Source of the DNA: a virus
DNA: 24,370 nucleotides
IMG/VR virus record: IMGVR_UViG_3300023184_000501
Span: 1-24,370 of that record
Direction: 5' to 3' (one strand)
The translations under genes were made by a program, and so were the position numbers. The notes under the pieces were generated by a model that did not search any database, was not told where the DNA came from, and saw only the letters and a list, made by a program, of their open reading frames with translations. Each line of letters opens with the position of its first letter. Positions within the stretch are counted from its first letter, which is position 1. Positions 6,315 to 13,658 of this stretch are shown here, piece after piece.

Positions 6315-6800
6315 TTAGAACACAAATTCAATAATCGAAGTGTAGGGCGGCGCCTGGCTGAATGTCACATTACCGCCAGCATATGTGTAAGTGTTCTGAT
6401 TCTGGTATACGCCATTGATGAAAATAGCCGAGGGCACAAACGACACAGGGAAAATTGTCTGCACGCCATCGCCAGTGGCATCACTTACCACAGCGCCGCC
6501 GCTGAAAGCATTGTCGTTCAGCGAGGTGTAGACCACGCTGCCTTTGGCATCAAGCACCTGAATGCTGTAGTCGGTGGTGGTGTAGAACCGTGTTGGCGTG
6601 CCCTGGTAGACCGGATAACCGCCCAAGGTGCGGATGGGCTGCACAGCAGGGATGGCCAGTGCTGAGTCCCAGTAGACCGCAATTTGGTTAACCTGGGGGC
6701 TTAGGTTGGCTGTGCCGATCCAGATGTAGCCATCGTCCAGCGGCTGGCCGTCAGCGCCAGCGAATGCTGGGTATGGCGGTCTGATTGAGAGTGCGGACAT
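6315..6800 (-). CDS. Tailspike head-binding adaptor, 161 aa
   Basis: Residues 1-95 resemble the P22 tailspike (gp9) N-terminal head-binding domain. Key parts are DGYIWIGTANLSP (P22 has KIYIGKIDTDP), QIAVYWDSA, QPIRTLGGYPVYQG and the TDYSIQVLDAKG region. Residues about 103-161 form a second small strand domain (DGVQTIFPVSFVPSAIFING, then VYQNQNTYTYAGG) of a kind common in phage fibres. In P22 the head-binding domain is fused to the enzymatic beta-helix; here the protein ends after the small domain and two separate receptor-binding genes follow. I infer that it attaches to the tail hub and carries the fibre and/or spike. The start overlaps the previous stop by one base (TAATG). Confidence 0.85.
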   Translation of the reverse strand: MSALSIRPPYPAFAGADGQPLDDGYIWIGTANLSPQVNQIAVYWDSALAIPAVQPIRTLGGYPVYQGTPTRFYTTTDYSIQVLDAKGSVVYTSLNDNAFSGGAVVSDATGDGVQTIFPVSFVPSAIFINGVYQNQNTYTYAGGNVTFSQAPPYTSIIEFVF

Positions 6801-9172
6801 TACTGGTTCTCCTGGGTGGATTGTCGGCCTGTTTGGATTCCTGTTTGGATTACAGATGTTAAACGCTTGAGCAATGCAGCTTCCTCTTTGCTTCCTGTAG
6901 CGGTCTGTGGTATTTTAATCAGCAAGTTGCGAATTGGTGCTGATTCATAAATTCGAGCAGCTACTCCTACGCTACCAGCTGCTCCAAGTGTTGCAAGGAA
7001 CCCAAGCAAGCCACCGCCAAAAAAGCTGGACAGTGCCGCAGCACTGACGGGAATTGCGGCTTGCACGCCTGTGGGTGGTGCTGCTGCGGCCTCAGATGCG
7101 CGTTTGGTGATGTTGAGCACCCTGGTGAGTCCTTCAATTTGTTTTAGGTCATCACCATTAAAAAACACGCCCACAGATGTGCCAAGACGTTTGACTTCAT
7201 TGGCAAATTTGTCTGGTGATACAACAGTTCCTTCAGCTACGTCTGCCGTTGCTTTTTCTGCTGCGCGAGCAAGAATTGCAGCTCTGGCGCTTTCGCGTCC
7301 TGCTGGAGTTAGGCTTGCATAAAGTTGCCTTACTTCGCTGGGTTTTTTGCTAAAAAGCATGTTGGCAATTACTTCTGGTGTCTCATCACCACGCCTGAGC
7401 ACTGATTTCAATGTGCTCATGTCAAGTTCACCAGCCAGATCAGACAATCGTTTGTTCGCCACTTTATACTTTGTCACATCACGGCGTTCACCAACTTGAG
7501 TGATAAACGCTTCCATATCTTGCTTGAGTGGTTTGTAAATGCTGGACAAGGCTTTTTCACCAATGCCACGAACAGATGCCAATTCTGGAGCCTTAAAACT
7601 TTCTCCGATTTGTTTGCGCAGTGTTTCAACATTGATCAAATTCTGATCTTGCAATGCAGCTTTCCAGTCGGTCAAGCGCTCAATAATTGGCGCAACTTCT
7701 TGAGTTTTTAGTCCTTCCAGTTTGGCAATTTGATCATCAATAGCTTGCACTGTTTTGGTCATTGGCACTGTGCCAGTCTCGCCAAGACGTTCAATAACTT
7801 CTGTCTTCAAGCCGGTGTATTTTGTAAGATCAGCACCACGTTTGGTTGCCAAGTCCTTCATCACATCGTCCGCTGCTCTGGCAGCATCATCGGCTCCAAA
7901 TTCGCGCAACACATTACGCACAGCCTCAATGCGCTCTGTCTGTTGAGCCTGACGTATGCCACCAGTTCCTGCGCCTGGAATACGCTCGCCAATGGTTTGC
8001 AACCATTTCGACGCAAAGGTGCGGGGTGGCACCACATCGCTGGTCATGAGAGTAATGCCTGCTTGCCTTGCGGCCTCAATGTCGGATGGCAATTGCCTTG
8101 CTCCCGCAACGGGTGGCGCTGCAGGCGGTACAGGTGGCGCTGCTGTTGGCACTTGTGTTTCAAAGGTTGGCTCAACCCGTGGCGCTGCAGGAGCAGGGGC
8201 AGGACGCGCCATAACCCTCTGTGCGCCGCCTTTGACTGCTTGGACTACTGGTGGAACCACTCGCTGAATAATCTGCCCTGCTGGGCCTAGAGCGCCTGCC
8301 AATGCCACTTCACCAACGTCTGCCAGACCCGTGCCACCGCCTGTTGCCGCTTGGCTGGCTTCGATGGCTGTTTGAGTTGCGCCAGCCTTCATGATTGCGC
8401 CAGGAATAGTGGCTGCTCGGCCAGCGGGTGTGAATGCTGCTGCTGTTGCTGCCCCGCGTGGAATATCTCGTGCGGTCAAACCTGGCTCAATAACGTATTC
8501 TTTGCCATCTGTCGGTGAGCGTAAAAATACGGTGCCTTGTTGGTCTAACCGATAAGTCAAGCCAGGGAAGTTAGCAGCAAAAATCTTGGCACGCTCTTCA
8601 GAGCCAGCCATCAACCCGCCGAGTGCCGCCTTCAGCAAGCCAAAAGACATTTGGTTGGCTTCTGGCATATCGTAGATTGTTCGCTTTTCAGCAAGTGCCG
8701 CAGCAACTTCTGGAGATGCAGCACGCCTACTACCTGTCACAGACTCAACCAAGCCCTCAAAGAAACCCAACTGTGGTGGCTTGACAGGGGTTGCAGGGGT
8801 TTGTGATGCCAGCCATGCCTCTGGTGAAACTGGGGCCGATGCTGGGGCTGCTGCCGGGGCTGCTGCCGGGGCAGAGGCTGCGGAAATTGATGGTAAGGCA
8901 CCAATGTCTACATTGACGCCCTTGCGAGCCAATTCTTTGACGATTGCGACAACATCACCTGCCGCCCTAGGATTGCCAGCTTGCTGTTGGCCTTGAGCCT
9001 TTTGCAATTCTTGCATCAGGATGGGAATGGCCTCTTGATCTCGGGCAGCCTGCTCGGTTGGCGTCACTCGTGCCCCTGGCATCCCAGGTGCTGCTACAGG
9101 CGCGGCAGGAGCTGCTACAGGCGCAGCAGGTGCTACCTGAGTCTGTGATGCCAGCCACTCTTCTGGGCTCAT
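6800..9172 (-). CDS. Large ejection-type protein (gp16-like position), 790 aa
   Basis: The start at 9172 gives an ATGA overlap with the previous gene and begins MSPEEWLASQT; an upstream TTG-type start at 9208 is less likely. A near copy of this opening, SPEAWLASQT, recurs at about residue 116 after an Ala/Pro-rich linker. The rest is Ala-rich and helical, with long charged coils in the C-terminal half (for example KTVQAIDDQIAKLEG) and a Gly/Ala hydrophobic stretch near residue 720 (SSFFGGGLLGFLATLGAAG) that could insert in a membrane. As the third and largest of three consecutive such genes between tail hub and tailspike, it matches the place of P22 gp16, a protein injected with the DNA. Sequence identity to gp16 is not claimed. 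Confidence 0.75.
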   Translation of the reverse strand: MSPEEWLASQTQVAPAAPVAAPAAPVAAPGMPGARVTPTEQAARDQEAIPILMQELQKAQGQQQAGNPRAAGDVVAIVKELARKGVNVDIGALPSISAASAPAAAPAAAPASAPVSPEAWLASQTPATPVKPPQLGFFEGLVESVTGSRRAASPEVAAALAEKRTIYDMPEANQMSFGLLKAALGGLMAGSEERAKIFAANFPGLTYRLDQQGTVFLRSPTDGKEYVIEPGLTARDIPRGAATAAAFTPAGRAATIPGAIMKAGATQTAIEASQAATGGGTGLADVGEVALAGALGPAGQIIQRVVPPVVQAVKGGAQRVMARPAPAPAAPRVEPTFETQVPTAAPPVPPAAPPVAGARQLPSDIEAARQAGITLMTSDVVPPRTFASKWLQTIGERIPGAGTGGIRQAQQTERIEAVRNVLREFGADDAARAADDVMKDLATKRGADLTKYTGLKTEVIERLGETGTVPMTKTVQAIDDQIAKLEGLKTQEVAPIIERLTDWKAALQDQNLINVETLRKQIGESFKAPELASVRGIGEKALSSIYKPLKQDMEAFITQVGERRDVTKYKVANKRLSDLAGELDMSTLKSVLRRGDETPEVIANMLFSKKPSEVRQLYASLTPAGRESARAAILARAAEKATADVAEGTVVSPDKFANEVKRLGTSVGVFFNGDDLKQIEGLTRVLNITKRASEAAAAPPTGVQAAIPVSAAALSSFFGGGLLGFLATLGAAGSVGVAARIYESAPIRNLLIKIPQTATGSKEEAALLKRLTSVIQTGIQTGRQSTQENQ

Positions 9173-10770
9173 TGCATGACCCCTTGGGCTTTGAGGTAGT
9201 CTCTCCATTGCGTATCAGTGAAACCAGGTGGCCGTGTGTAAGTCTGTCCTCCCACGGTTGCGCTGGTTGGTAATGGTGGCGCTTCTTGACCAAACACGTT
9301 TTCAGGATTGAGCTTGTAATTCTTGACCACTATGCCAAGCGCCTTCTTGTCGTCTACTGCTTTTTTCTGTGCAGCGTCCAAATATTGCTTGGCCAGATTG
9401 ACATACTCTTGGCGCTGGTTTGAGTTCAGTGAAAACAGTTGGCCGCTTTGGAATTTTTGAGCTTGGTTAGCAAGACGATCAAAAAGCCCAGCGGTGTCAC
9501 GCGCCGTTGCGAATTCAGTCTCACGCACCACTGAGCCTGGATCAAGCATCTTCATAAATCCAGTGATTAACGCAATGTCACCTGGGCCTGTTTTGGCTTT
9601 GGCAGACAATTCGATGTTGGAGAAAGTAGACCCCAGTTCGCCATAAACCTTGGTGCGGCCTTGATATTCCTTGCGTAGCTTTTCTTCCTGCTCAAATTTC
9701 TTGGCTGGATCAAGATCACCATTCTCAAGCGCTGCTATTTCCAGAACAATCTTGGCTGTCTCTTGACCAAGTTTCTTGGTTGTTGCCAATGCCTGATTTG
9801 TCTGTGCGGTTGTCAGACCAAGAGTTGCGGCTTTTGCCTTTAAGTCTGCTATTGCAACTTGAGGTGCAAATTGTGCTTCAATACGCGCTTTTTCTGCTTC
9901 TGCTGTTGCACGTTTTGCATCAGCTGCTGCTTTTTCTGCCGCATTGGTGGCGGTAGCCTGAGCCGTAATTGCATCGGCAATGCCTTTATCTGCTTTTGCC
10001 CTTGCCTCAATCAATTCGCTTGGTGCTTTTGCCACTCTCCTGGATTCTTCACCCTCACTTGCAGCAGTTAATGCCCTTTCCTTTGCAACCTGTGCAGAAC
10101 GTAAATCTGCCTCTGCTAGTAACCGAGAAGGGGTATCTGCTGCTTCGGCTACTTTTTTCTGTGCATCCGCTACAGCTGCACTTGCATCGGCCACGGCTTT
10201 GTCCAGTGTTGGTTTTGCCAGTCCAGCAGCTCTACTTTCTCCACCTAATTTAATTGCATTCTCAATTACTTTTTCACCACCTGGAATTTGCGAGATGGTG
10301 AAGCCAAAGTAATTTTCAGTTGCTTGCGGATTTTCTTTGGCCACATCACGCCATGTCTCCAAAAACTTGGCGCCAGCTTCGTCACCTGAGTTGCGCTTAG
10401 CATCAATTTGTTGGTCCATCAGACTAATGGCAATCCCTGGCTTGTTAGACTTAAACGCTGAAAACACCCGACTGGCTTGGTCAAGTGCTGTTTTCTGACG
10501 TTCGCTATCCAACATGCCAAAGCTCTCACGCACAGCCTTAGCCTGCGTTTCAGGCAGCATCATGGACAGGTTTGCGTAATCAGCAGCAGTGGCCTTTGGG
10601 CTTTGCAGCTTAGCAAACCCTGCTTGGATCAGCTTCTGCTGTTCTGCTTGCCGAACTTGCTGCTGCTGTTTGAATTGCGCGTCTTGGATGCTTGTGCCAG
10701 CTTGGAAAGCACTCAAGAATGCTTGTGTTGGGTCGGCAATTTGAACGCCGTAGTCAATAGGTGCTGGCAT
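9169..10770 (-). CDS. Ejection-type coiled-coil protein (gp20-like position), 533 aa
   Basis: The N-terminus (MPAPIDYGVQIADPTQAFLS) is typical of phage internal proteins that follow the gp7-like gene. Residues about 25-50 are Gln-rich, 60-180 helical, and 188-350 a long Ala/Lys/Glu coiled coil (AVADAQKKVAEAA, AEKAAADAKRATAEAEKAR). The C-terminus holds TYTRPPGFTDTQW and KAQGVMQ, a short motif frequent at the ends of such proteins. P22 gp20 (471 aa) sits in the same place and is ejected with the genome. Overlaps of one base (TAATG) with the previous gene and 4 bases (ATGA) with the next make the three a tightly coupled set. Role inferred from order, composition and size. Confidence 0.75.
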   Translation of the reverse strand: MPAPIDYGVQIADPTQAFLSAFQAGTSIQDAQFKQQQQVRQAEQQKLIQAGFAKLQSPKATAADYANLSMMLPETQAKAVRESFGMLDSERQKTALDQASRVFSAFKSNKPGIAISLMDQQIDAKRNSGDEAGAKFLETWRDVAKENPQATENYFGFTISQIPGGEKVIENAIKLGGESRAAGLAKPTLDKAVADASAAVADAQKKVAEAADTPSRLLAEADLRSAQVAKERALTAASEGEESRRVAKAPSELIEARAKADKGIADAITAQATATNAAEKAAADAKRATAEAEKARIEAQFAPQVAIADLKAKAATLGLTTAQTNQALATTKKLGQETAKIVLEIAALENGDLDPAKKFEQEEKLRKEYQGRTKVYGELGSTFSNIELSAKAKTGPGDIALITGFMKMLDPGSVVRETEFATARDTAGLFDRLANQAQKFQSGQLFSLNSNQRQEYVNLAKQYLDAAQKKAVDDKKALGIVVKNYKLNPENVFGQEAPPLPTSATVGGQTYTRPPGFTDTQWRDYLKAQGVMQ

Positions 10771-11633
10771 TAGAATTTACCTCCTAGGCCACTGTAAATA
10801 CCAAGGCCACTGGCAAGTGCCGTTGGGAATGCGCCATATGCCCTGCCTTGGGCAATAGCGCCGCCAGCCTGAGCTGCTCCTTGTTCTCCAAGAAGTTTGG
10901 CTATGTTTGTGCCTTCTGCTCCATAAATATTGCCAATATTGGTTCCTGCTGTTGTTCCAGCGGAGCCAACACCAGCCGCAGATGCTTGGCCAATGCGAGC
11001 CAGTTCGCCTGTAGCGCCCATGCCTGCTGTGGCCAGATTCTGAGCAACTGTGCCGCCTGTTGCCGCCAAACCGCCCAATTGACCATATTGTTTTTCAATC
11101 AAGTTTGACAGCAAGGCTGGCCGAAACTGGCCAAGTGCGGCTTGAATGTTGCCACCACGCAGACCGCCTGTGGCTGATGCACGCTGTAGCAAGGATTCTT
11201 CTCCCTGCTGGGCCAGGGCTTTGAATTGCTCGCCGCCACTGATGCGTTGAATGGCCGCACGTTCTGCCTCTGGACCTCTAAGCCCAAGCAAGGCTTGCTG
11301 TTGCTCAAGTGCTGGTGCGCCGGCCTGTGCGTATTGTTGGAGTGTTGGCAATGCTCCTGCGCCAGCAGCTTGGTAGGGTGCATAAGCCCCAAGCGCTCCT
11401 CCTCCAGCAGCAACAAATGGCTGCAGTATTTTTTGCACTGCATCAAATTGCCTGCGCTGTTCATCAATGGCAAGTTGCGATGAAGCGCCTTGTTGAGCAA
11501 TTCCTTTTTCGGCCGCTGCGCCTTGTATTTCCGCCGCTTTGCTGGCAGCATTGCTTTGCATAAAGCCCGAGACAATCGTCGCGCCACCGACTGCAATGGC
11601 ACCCAGGGCTGCTGCTGATAATCCGAATGTCAT
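10770..11633 (-). CDS. Ejection / DNA transfer-type protein (gp7-like position), 287 aa
   Basis: Residues 4-25 form a hydrophobic Ala/Gly helix (ALGAIAVGGATIVSGF). Residues 60-200 contain a pattern I recall from phage internal or DNA-transfer proteins: RRQFDAVQKILQPFVAAGGG, QQQALLGLRGPEAE, FKALAQQGEESLLQ, ASATGGLRGGN and QFRPALLSNLIEKQYG. The C-terminal third is Gly/Ala-rich and low in charge. It is the first and smallest of three consecutive ejection-type genes, like P22 gp7 (229 aa). The ATG overlaps the cupin gene's stop as ATGA. It would be packaged inside the head and released into the periplasm or membrane on infection; that is inferred from the P22 model. Confidence 0.8.
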   Translation of the reverse strand: MTFGLSAAALGAIAVGGATIVSGFMQSNAASKAAEIQGAAAEKGIAQQGASSQLAIDEQRRQFDAVQKILQPFVAAGGGALGAYAPYQAAGAGALPTLQQYAQAGAPALEQQQALLGLRGPEAERAAIQRISGGEQFKALAQQGEESLLQRASATGGLRGGNIQAALGQFRPALLSNLIEKQYGQLGGLAATGGTVAQNLATAGMGATGELARIGQASAAGVGSAGTTAGTNIGNIYGAEGTNIAKLLGEQGAAQAGGAIAQGRAYGAFPTALASGLGIYSGLGGKF

Positions 11634-12082
11634 GTTGATTCCTCCAATTGCGCAGGTTGCACAGCCTCAAGAGACGGTGCTGGCGCTGGAATGGTGAACA
11701 AGTCCCACAGGGCTTGCGGGTTTTTCTCGTTGGTCGGGTTGGCGTGGAATGTGGTTATTTCAACATCAGTCAAAGCAATGCCAGCGCGTTTGGTGCCAAT
11801 TTTGGAAATGCTCATGTCGCCTGGACCAAGACGCTGTGGGCCAGTGTCTGTGCTGACAATCAAATCGCCTTTGCGCACCAGGAAGAACGATTCTTCTCGA
11901 TGGACTGCTCCGGTCAGGACGGTGCCGGCCGGGATGTGCATTGTGCGAGCGTACAGGCCAGCGCAGAAAGCGTGGTCAATCGGCAACGGCACCTGGGGCA
12001 GCTTGAGCAGCTCACCTTCTAAGAGGTAGATGGGCATGTGCTCGGCTGGCACGCCAGCTTCCAAAACCGCAACATGACTCAT
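11630..12082 (-). CDS. Cupin-fold protein in the virion operon, 150 aa
   Basis: I choose the ATG at 12082 (MSHVAVLEAG) because AGGAG lies 7 bases upstream; a GTG start at 12181 would add 33 low-complexity residues and overlap the previous gene by 20 bases. Residues about 48-113 follow the cupin pattern: PAGTVLTGAVHREESFFLVR with His61 and Glu64, then KGDLIV and RLGPGDM. The second cupin motif lacks the usual His-plus-Asn set, since GTKRAG replaces the His-bearing loop, although His113 is near. Metal binding is therefore doubtful and the fold may be structural. The C-terminus is Pro/Ala/Glu-rich and disordered-looking. It lies between a Cys-rich gene and the ejection genes. The biochemical role is unknown. 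Confidence 0.75.
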   Translation of the reverse strand: MSHVAVLEAGVPAEHMPIYLLEGELLKLPQVPLPIDHAFCAGLYARTMHIPAGTVLTGAVHREESFFLVRKGDLIVSTDTGPQRLGPGDMSISKIGTKRAGIALTDVEITTFHANPTNEKNPQALWDLFTIPAPAPSLEAVQPAQLEEST

Positions 12083-12161
12083 CGAGAACTCCTGTTCAGG
12101 GTGAGCTACTGGCGGCTCGGACGGCTCAGTGCTGGCTATTTTCCCACATTTCAGCATTTGG

Positions 12162-12560
12162 TCAATCCATTTCAGATTCACGATCTTCCCACGCCTGGCA
12201 AACCCGCATATCGTTGCAGATGAAGTTCAGCTTCTCGCAGTGGCCACGGTAGCCAGCGCCCTGGTCGTAACTGGCCATCGGGATGCGCTCAATCCGCACT
12301 TGGGTCATAAAGCTGTTGTCGTAGTACTCGCAATTTGAGCAGTGCTTGCGCCGTGCGTCTTTGGCATCGCACTGCATTGCCTCGGCCAGGGATTCATAAA
12401 ACTCAGGGTTGGCCTTTGGCTCGTTGGTCGGCACCTCTGGACCGTAGTGCCAATCTTTCACAGCAATGGCATAGTTCTTCTTGTTCTCAGACGATGTGAT
12501 AAACCCTTCGTCCATCGGCAGGCCAGCAAAGCCTCTGGGAATCATCATAAATTGTTTCAT
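12162..12560 (-). CDS. Cys-rich protein with a putative metal or Fe-S site, 132 aa
   Basis: Six Cys lie at 64, 74, 77, 108, 115 and 121. The second half reads RKHCSNCEYYDN ... GHCEKLNFICNDMRVCQAWE, so a CxxC is followed about 30 residues later by C-x6-C-x5-C. I have seen this layout in small phage proteins compared to high-potential iron-sulfur proteins, but zinc is equally possible. The N-terminus (MKQFMMIPRGFAGLPMDEGF) has no signal peptide, and residues 25-60 contain aromatic and Pro residues without known motifs. AAGG precedes the ATG, 9 bases after the previous stop. Its place among tail-completion genes hints at a virion role. The function is not known to me. Confidence 0.75.
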   Translation of the reverse strand: MKQFMMIPRGFAGLPMDEGFITSSENKKNYAIAVKDWHYGPEVPTNEPKANPEFYESLAEAMQCDAKDARRKHCSNCEYYDNSFMTQVRIERIPMASYDQGAGYRGHCEKLNFICNDMRVCQAWEDRESEMD

Positions 12561-12569
12561 GGCTGCCTT

Positions 12570-12905
12570 TTAAGTGATTTCGCGGCCATTGGCTCGAATG
12601 GTTAATGAAGTGGCTGCACTGGCCACGGTGCTGATAAACCCGCTTTGTTCGAGCGCCTGGCCAACCAGCTCGGGGAAGGTGTAGGTCTCATCTGGCGCAA
12701 TGGCTCTGGTGTCCACAATCAGGTTGGATGTGGCTGCACTGCCTGCTGCAGTCACCAGGTTGACGCTGATCGTCACATTGCCTGCCGTGGTGTTGGTGGC
12801 TGTGAATTTGTCAATGATGGCCTTGCAGTTGGTGGCGGTGTACTGCGTGGTCTGGGCGTTCTCGGCCTGCTTTGCTGGGATCAGCACCTTGATTGATACG
12901 GTCAT
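12570..12905 (-). CDS. Small virion-type beta protein, copy B, 111 aa
   Basis: The ATG at 12905 (MTVSIKVLIPAKQAENA) has AAGGAGA 5 to 7 bases upstream, overlapping the stop of the neighbouring copy, so I prefer it over the open extension to 12932. The product is strand-rich with Thr, Val and Ala and shares the phrase GSAATSN with copy A (12916-13251) at a similar place, followed by a strand with Asp and Ile. It ends ATSLTIRANGREIT, close to the end of copy A (TGLTITASGAEAT). The two look like tandem, diverged duplicates. Head decoration or tail-surface proteins are plausible. No family is recognised with certainty. Confidence 0.75.
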   Translation of the reverse strand: MTVSIKVLIPAKQAENAQTTQYTATNCKAIIDKFTATNTTAGNVTISVNLVTAAGSAATSNLIVDTRAIAPDETYTFPELVGQALEQSGFISTVASAATSLTIRANGREIT

Positions 12906-12915
12906 TTGATTCTCC

Positions 12916-13251
12916 TTATGTAGCTTCTGCACCGCTGGCGGTGATGGTCAGGCCAGTCGAGGCTGCTTGAATTTGGACAGTATCACCTGCATTGATGATC
13001 TGCACCCCATCGTATTGCAAAGCGTTATTTGCTGGGACGGGAATGTCGTAGATGAATGCGTTGGATGTGGCTGCCGATCCTAATGATGGCACCAAGAACA
13101 ATCGCACATTGATGGCCGCTGCCGTGGTGTTGGCAATGGTGAATTCTTTGAAGAATGTGCGAGTATCAGCTGGGACGGTGTACAGCGTGGTCACGCCTGT
13201 GGTGATGGCGGCCTGGCCCAGTTTGGTCGGTGTGATTATATCGTAAGCCAT
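12916..13251 (-). CDS. Small virion-type beta protein, copy A, 111 aa
   Basis: The product begins MAYDIITPTKLGQAAITTGV and is rich in Thr, Ala, Val and Asn with alternating strand pattern: TTLYTVPADTRTFFKEFTIA, NTTAAAINVRLFLVP, GSAATSNAFIYD, then VQIINAGDTVQIQAAST. This is the pattern of an immunoglobulin-like or jelly-roll sandwich of the sort used in virion surface proteins. The start overlaps the previous gene by 16 bases, with a weak CAGG 9 bases upstream. It is followed after 10 bases by a paralogue of the same length. A decoration or baseplate role is inferred from composition and neighbours. Confidence 0.75.
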   Translation of the reverse strand: MAYDIITPTKLGQAAITTGVTTLYTVPADTRTFFKEFTIANTTAAAINVRLFLVPSLGSAATSNAFIYDIPVPANNALQYDGVQIINAGDTVQIQAASTGLTITASGAEAT

Positions 13252-13658
13252 GTCAATACCTGATTTGATCGCACCCTTGCGGTTTGGTTTGCATACGGCA
13301 GGATGCCAACCACATCGTGCGCCAGCTCGATATTATTACGCACAGGCGCCAGCGCCAGCAAGTCAAGTGCTTGGGCTAAGCGCGGGATGGCATCCAATGC
13401 CTGCTGCACCTTGGCGTTGAGAACAGCGTCTTCAACTGCGGTATCTTGAGCCAGCGCACTGATCTGAGCCAGTGCATTGTTGGCATTTGCTGCCGCATTG
13501 TCTGCCTGGTACTCAAAGTCAGTGCCGATGATGACTTGTATCGTGTCAACCGTGGAAAACAGCAACTCGAACTGCCTGATCTGTTGCTGGTCGGTCAGGA
13601 ACGCCGCAAGCTGATCTCGCGTCAGATTGAGTTTGCGGGATGTTGGTGCCGTGGCCAT
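13236..13658 (-). CDS. Phage structural-region protein, 140 aa; possible needle or plug candidate
   Basis: The N-terminus carries RKLNLTRDQLAAFLTDQQQI and RQFELLFSTVD, a phrase I know from several phage tail-region proteins of unknown role. Residues about 48-105 are an Ala/Asn/Gln-rich helix with coiled-coil potential (DNAAANANNALAQISALAQD, KVQQALDAIPRLAQALDLLA). The C-terminus is shorter and mixed. It directly follows the gp10-like gene, overlapping by one base, which in P22 is the place of gp26, the trimeric tail needle. The helix content is compatible, but the protein is shorter than gp26 (233 aa) and lacks a recognisable needle N-terminus. I give the needle role low weight. Confidence 0.7.
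   Translation of the reverse strand: MATAPTSRKLNLTRDQLAAFLTDQQQIRQFELLFSTVDTIQVIIGTDFEYQADNAAANANNALAQISALAQDTAVEDAVLNAKVQQALDAIPRLAQALDLLALAPVRNNIELAHDVVGILPYANQTARVRSNQVLTWLTI

Noticed and set aside
8840-9135. Short direct repeats (GCTGCTGCCGGGG and GCTGCTACAGGCGC type)
   Set aside because: They encode Ala/Pro linkers in the ejection-type protein; ordinary low-complexity repeat, not an origin or attachment site.
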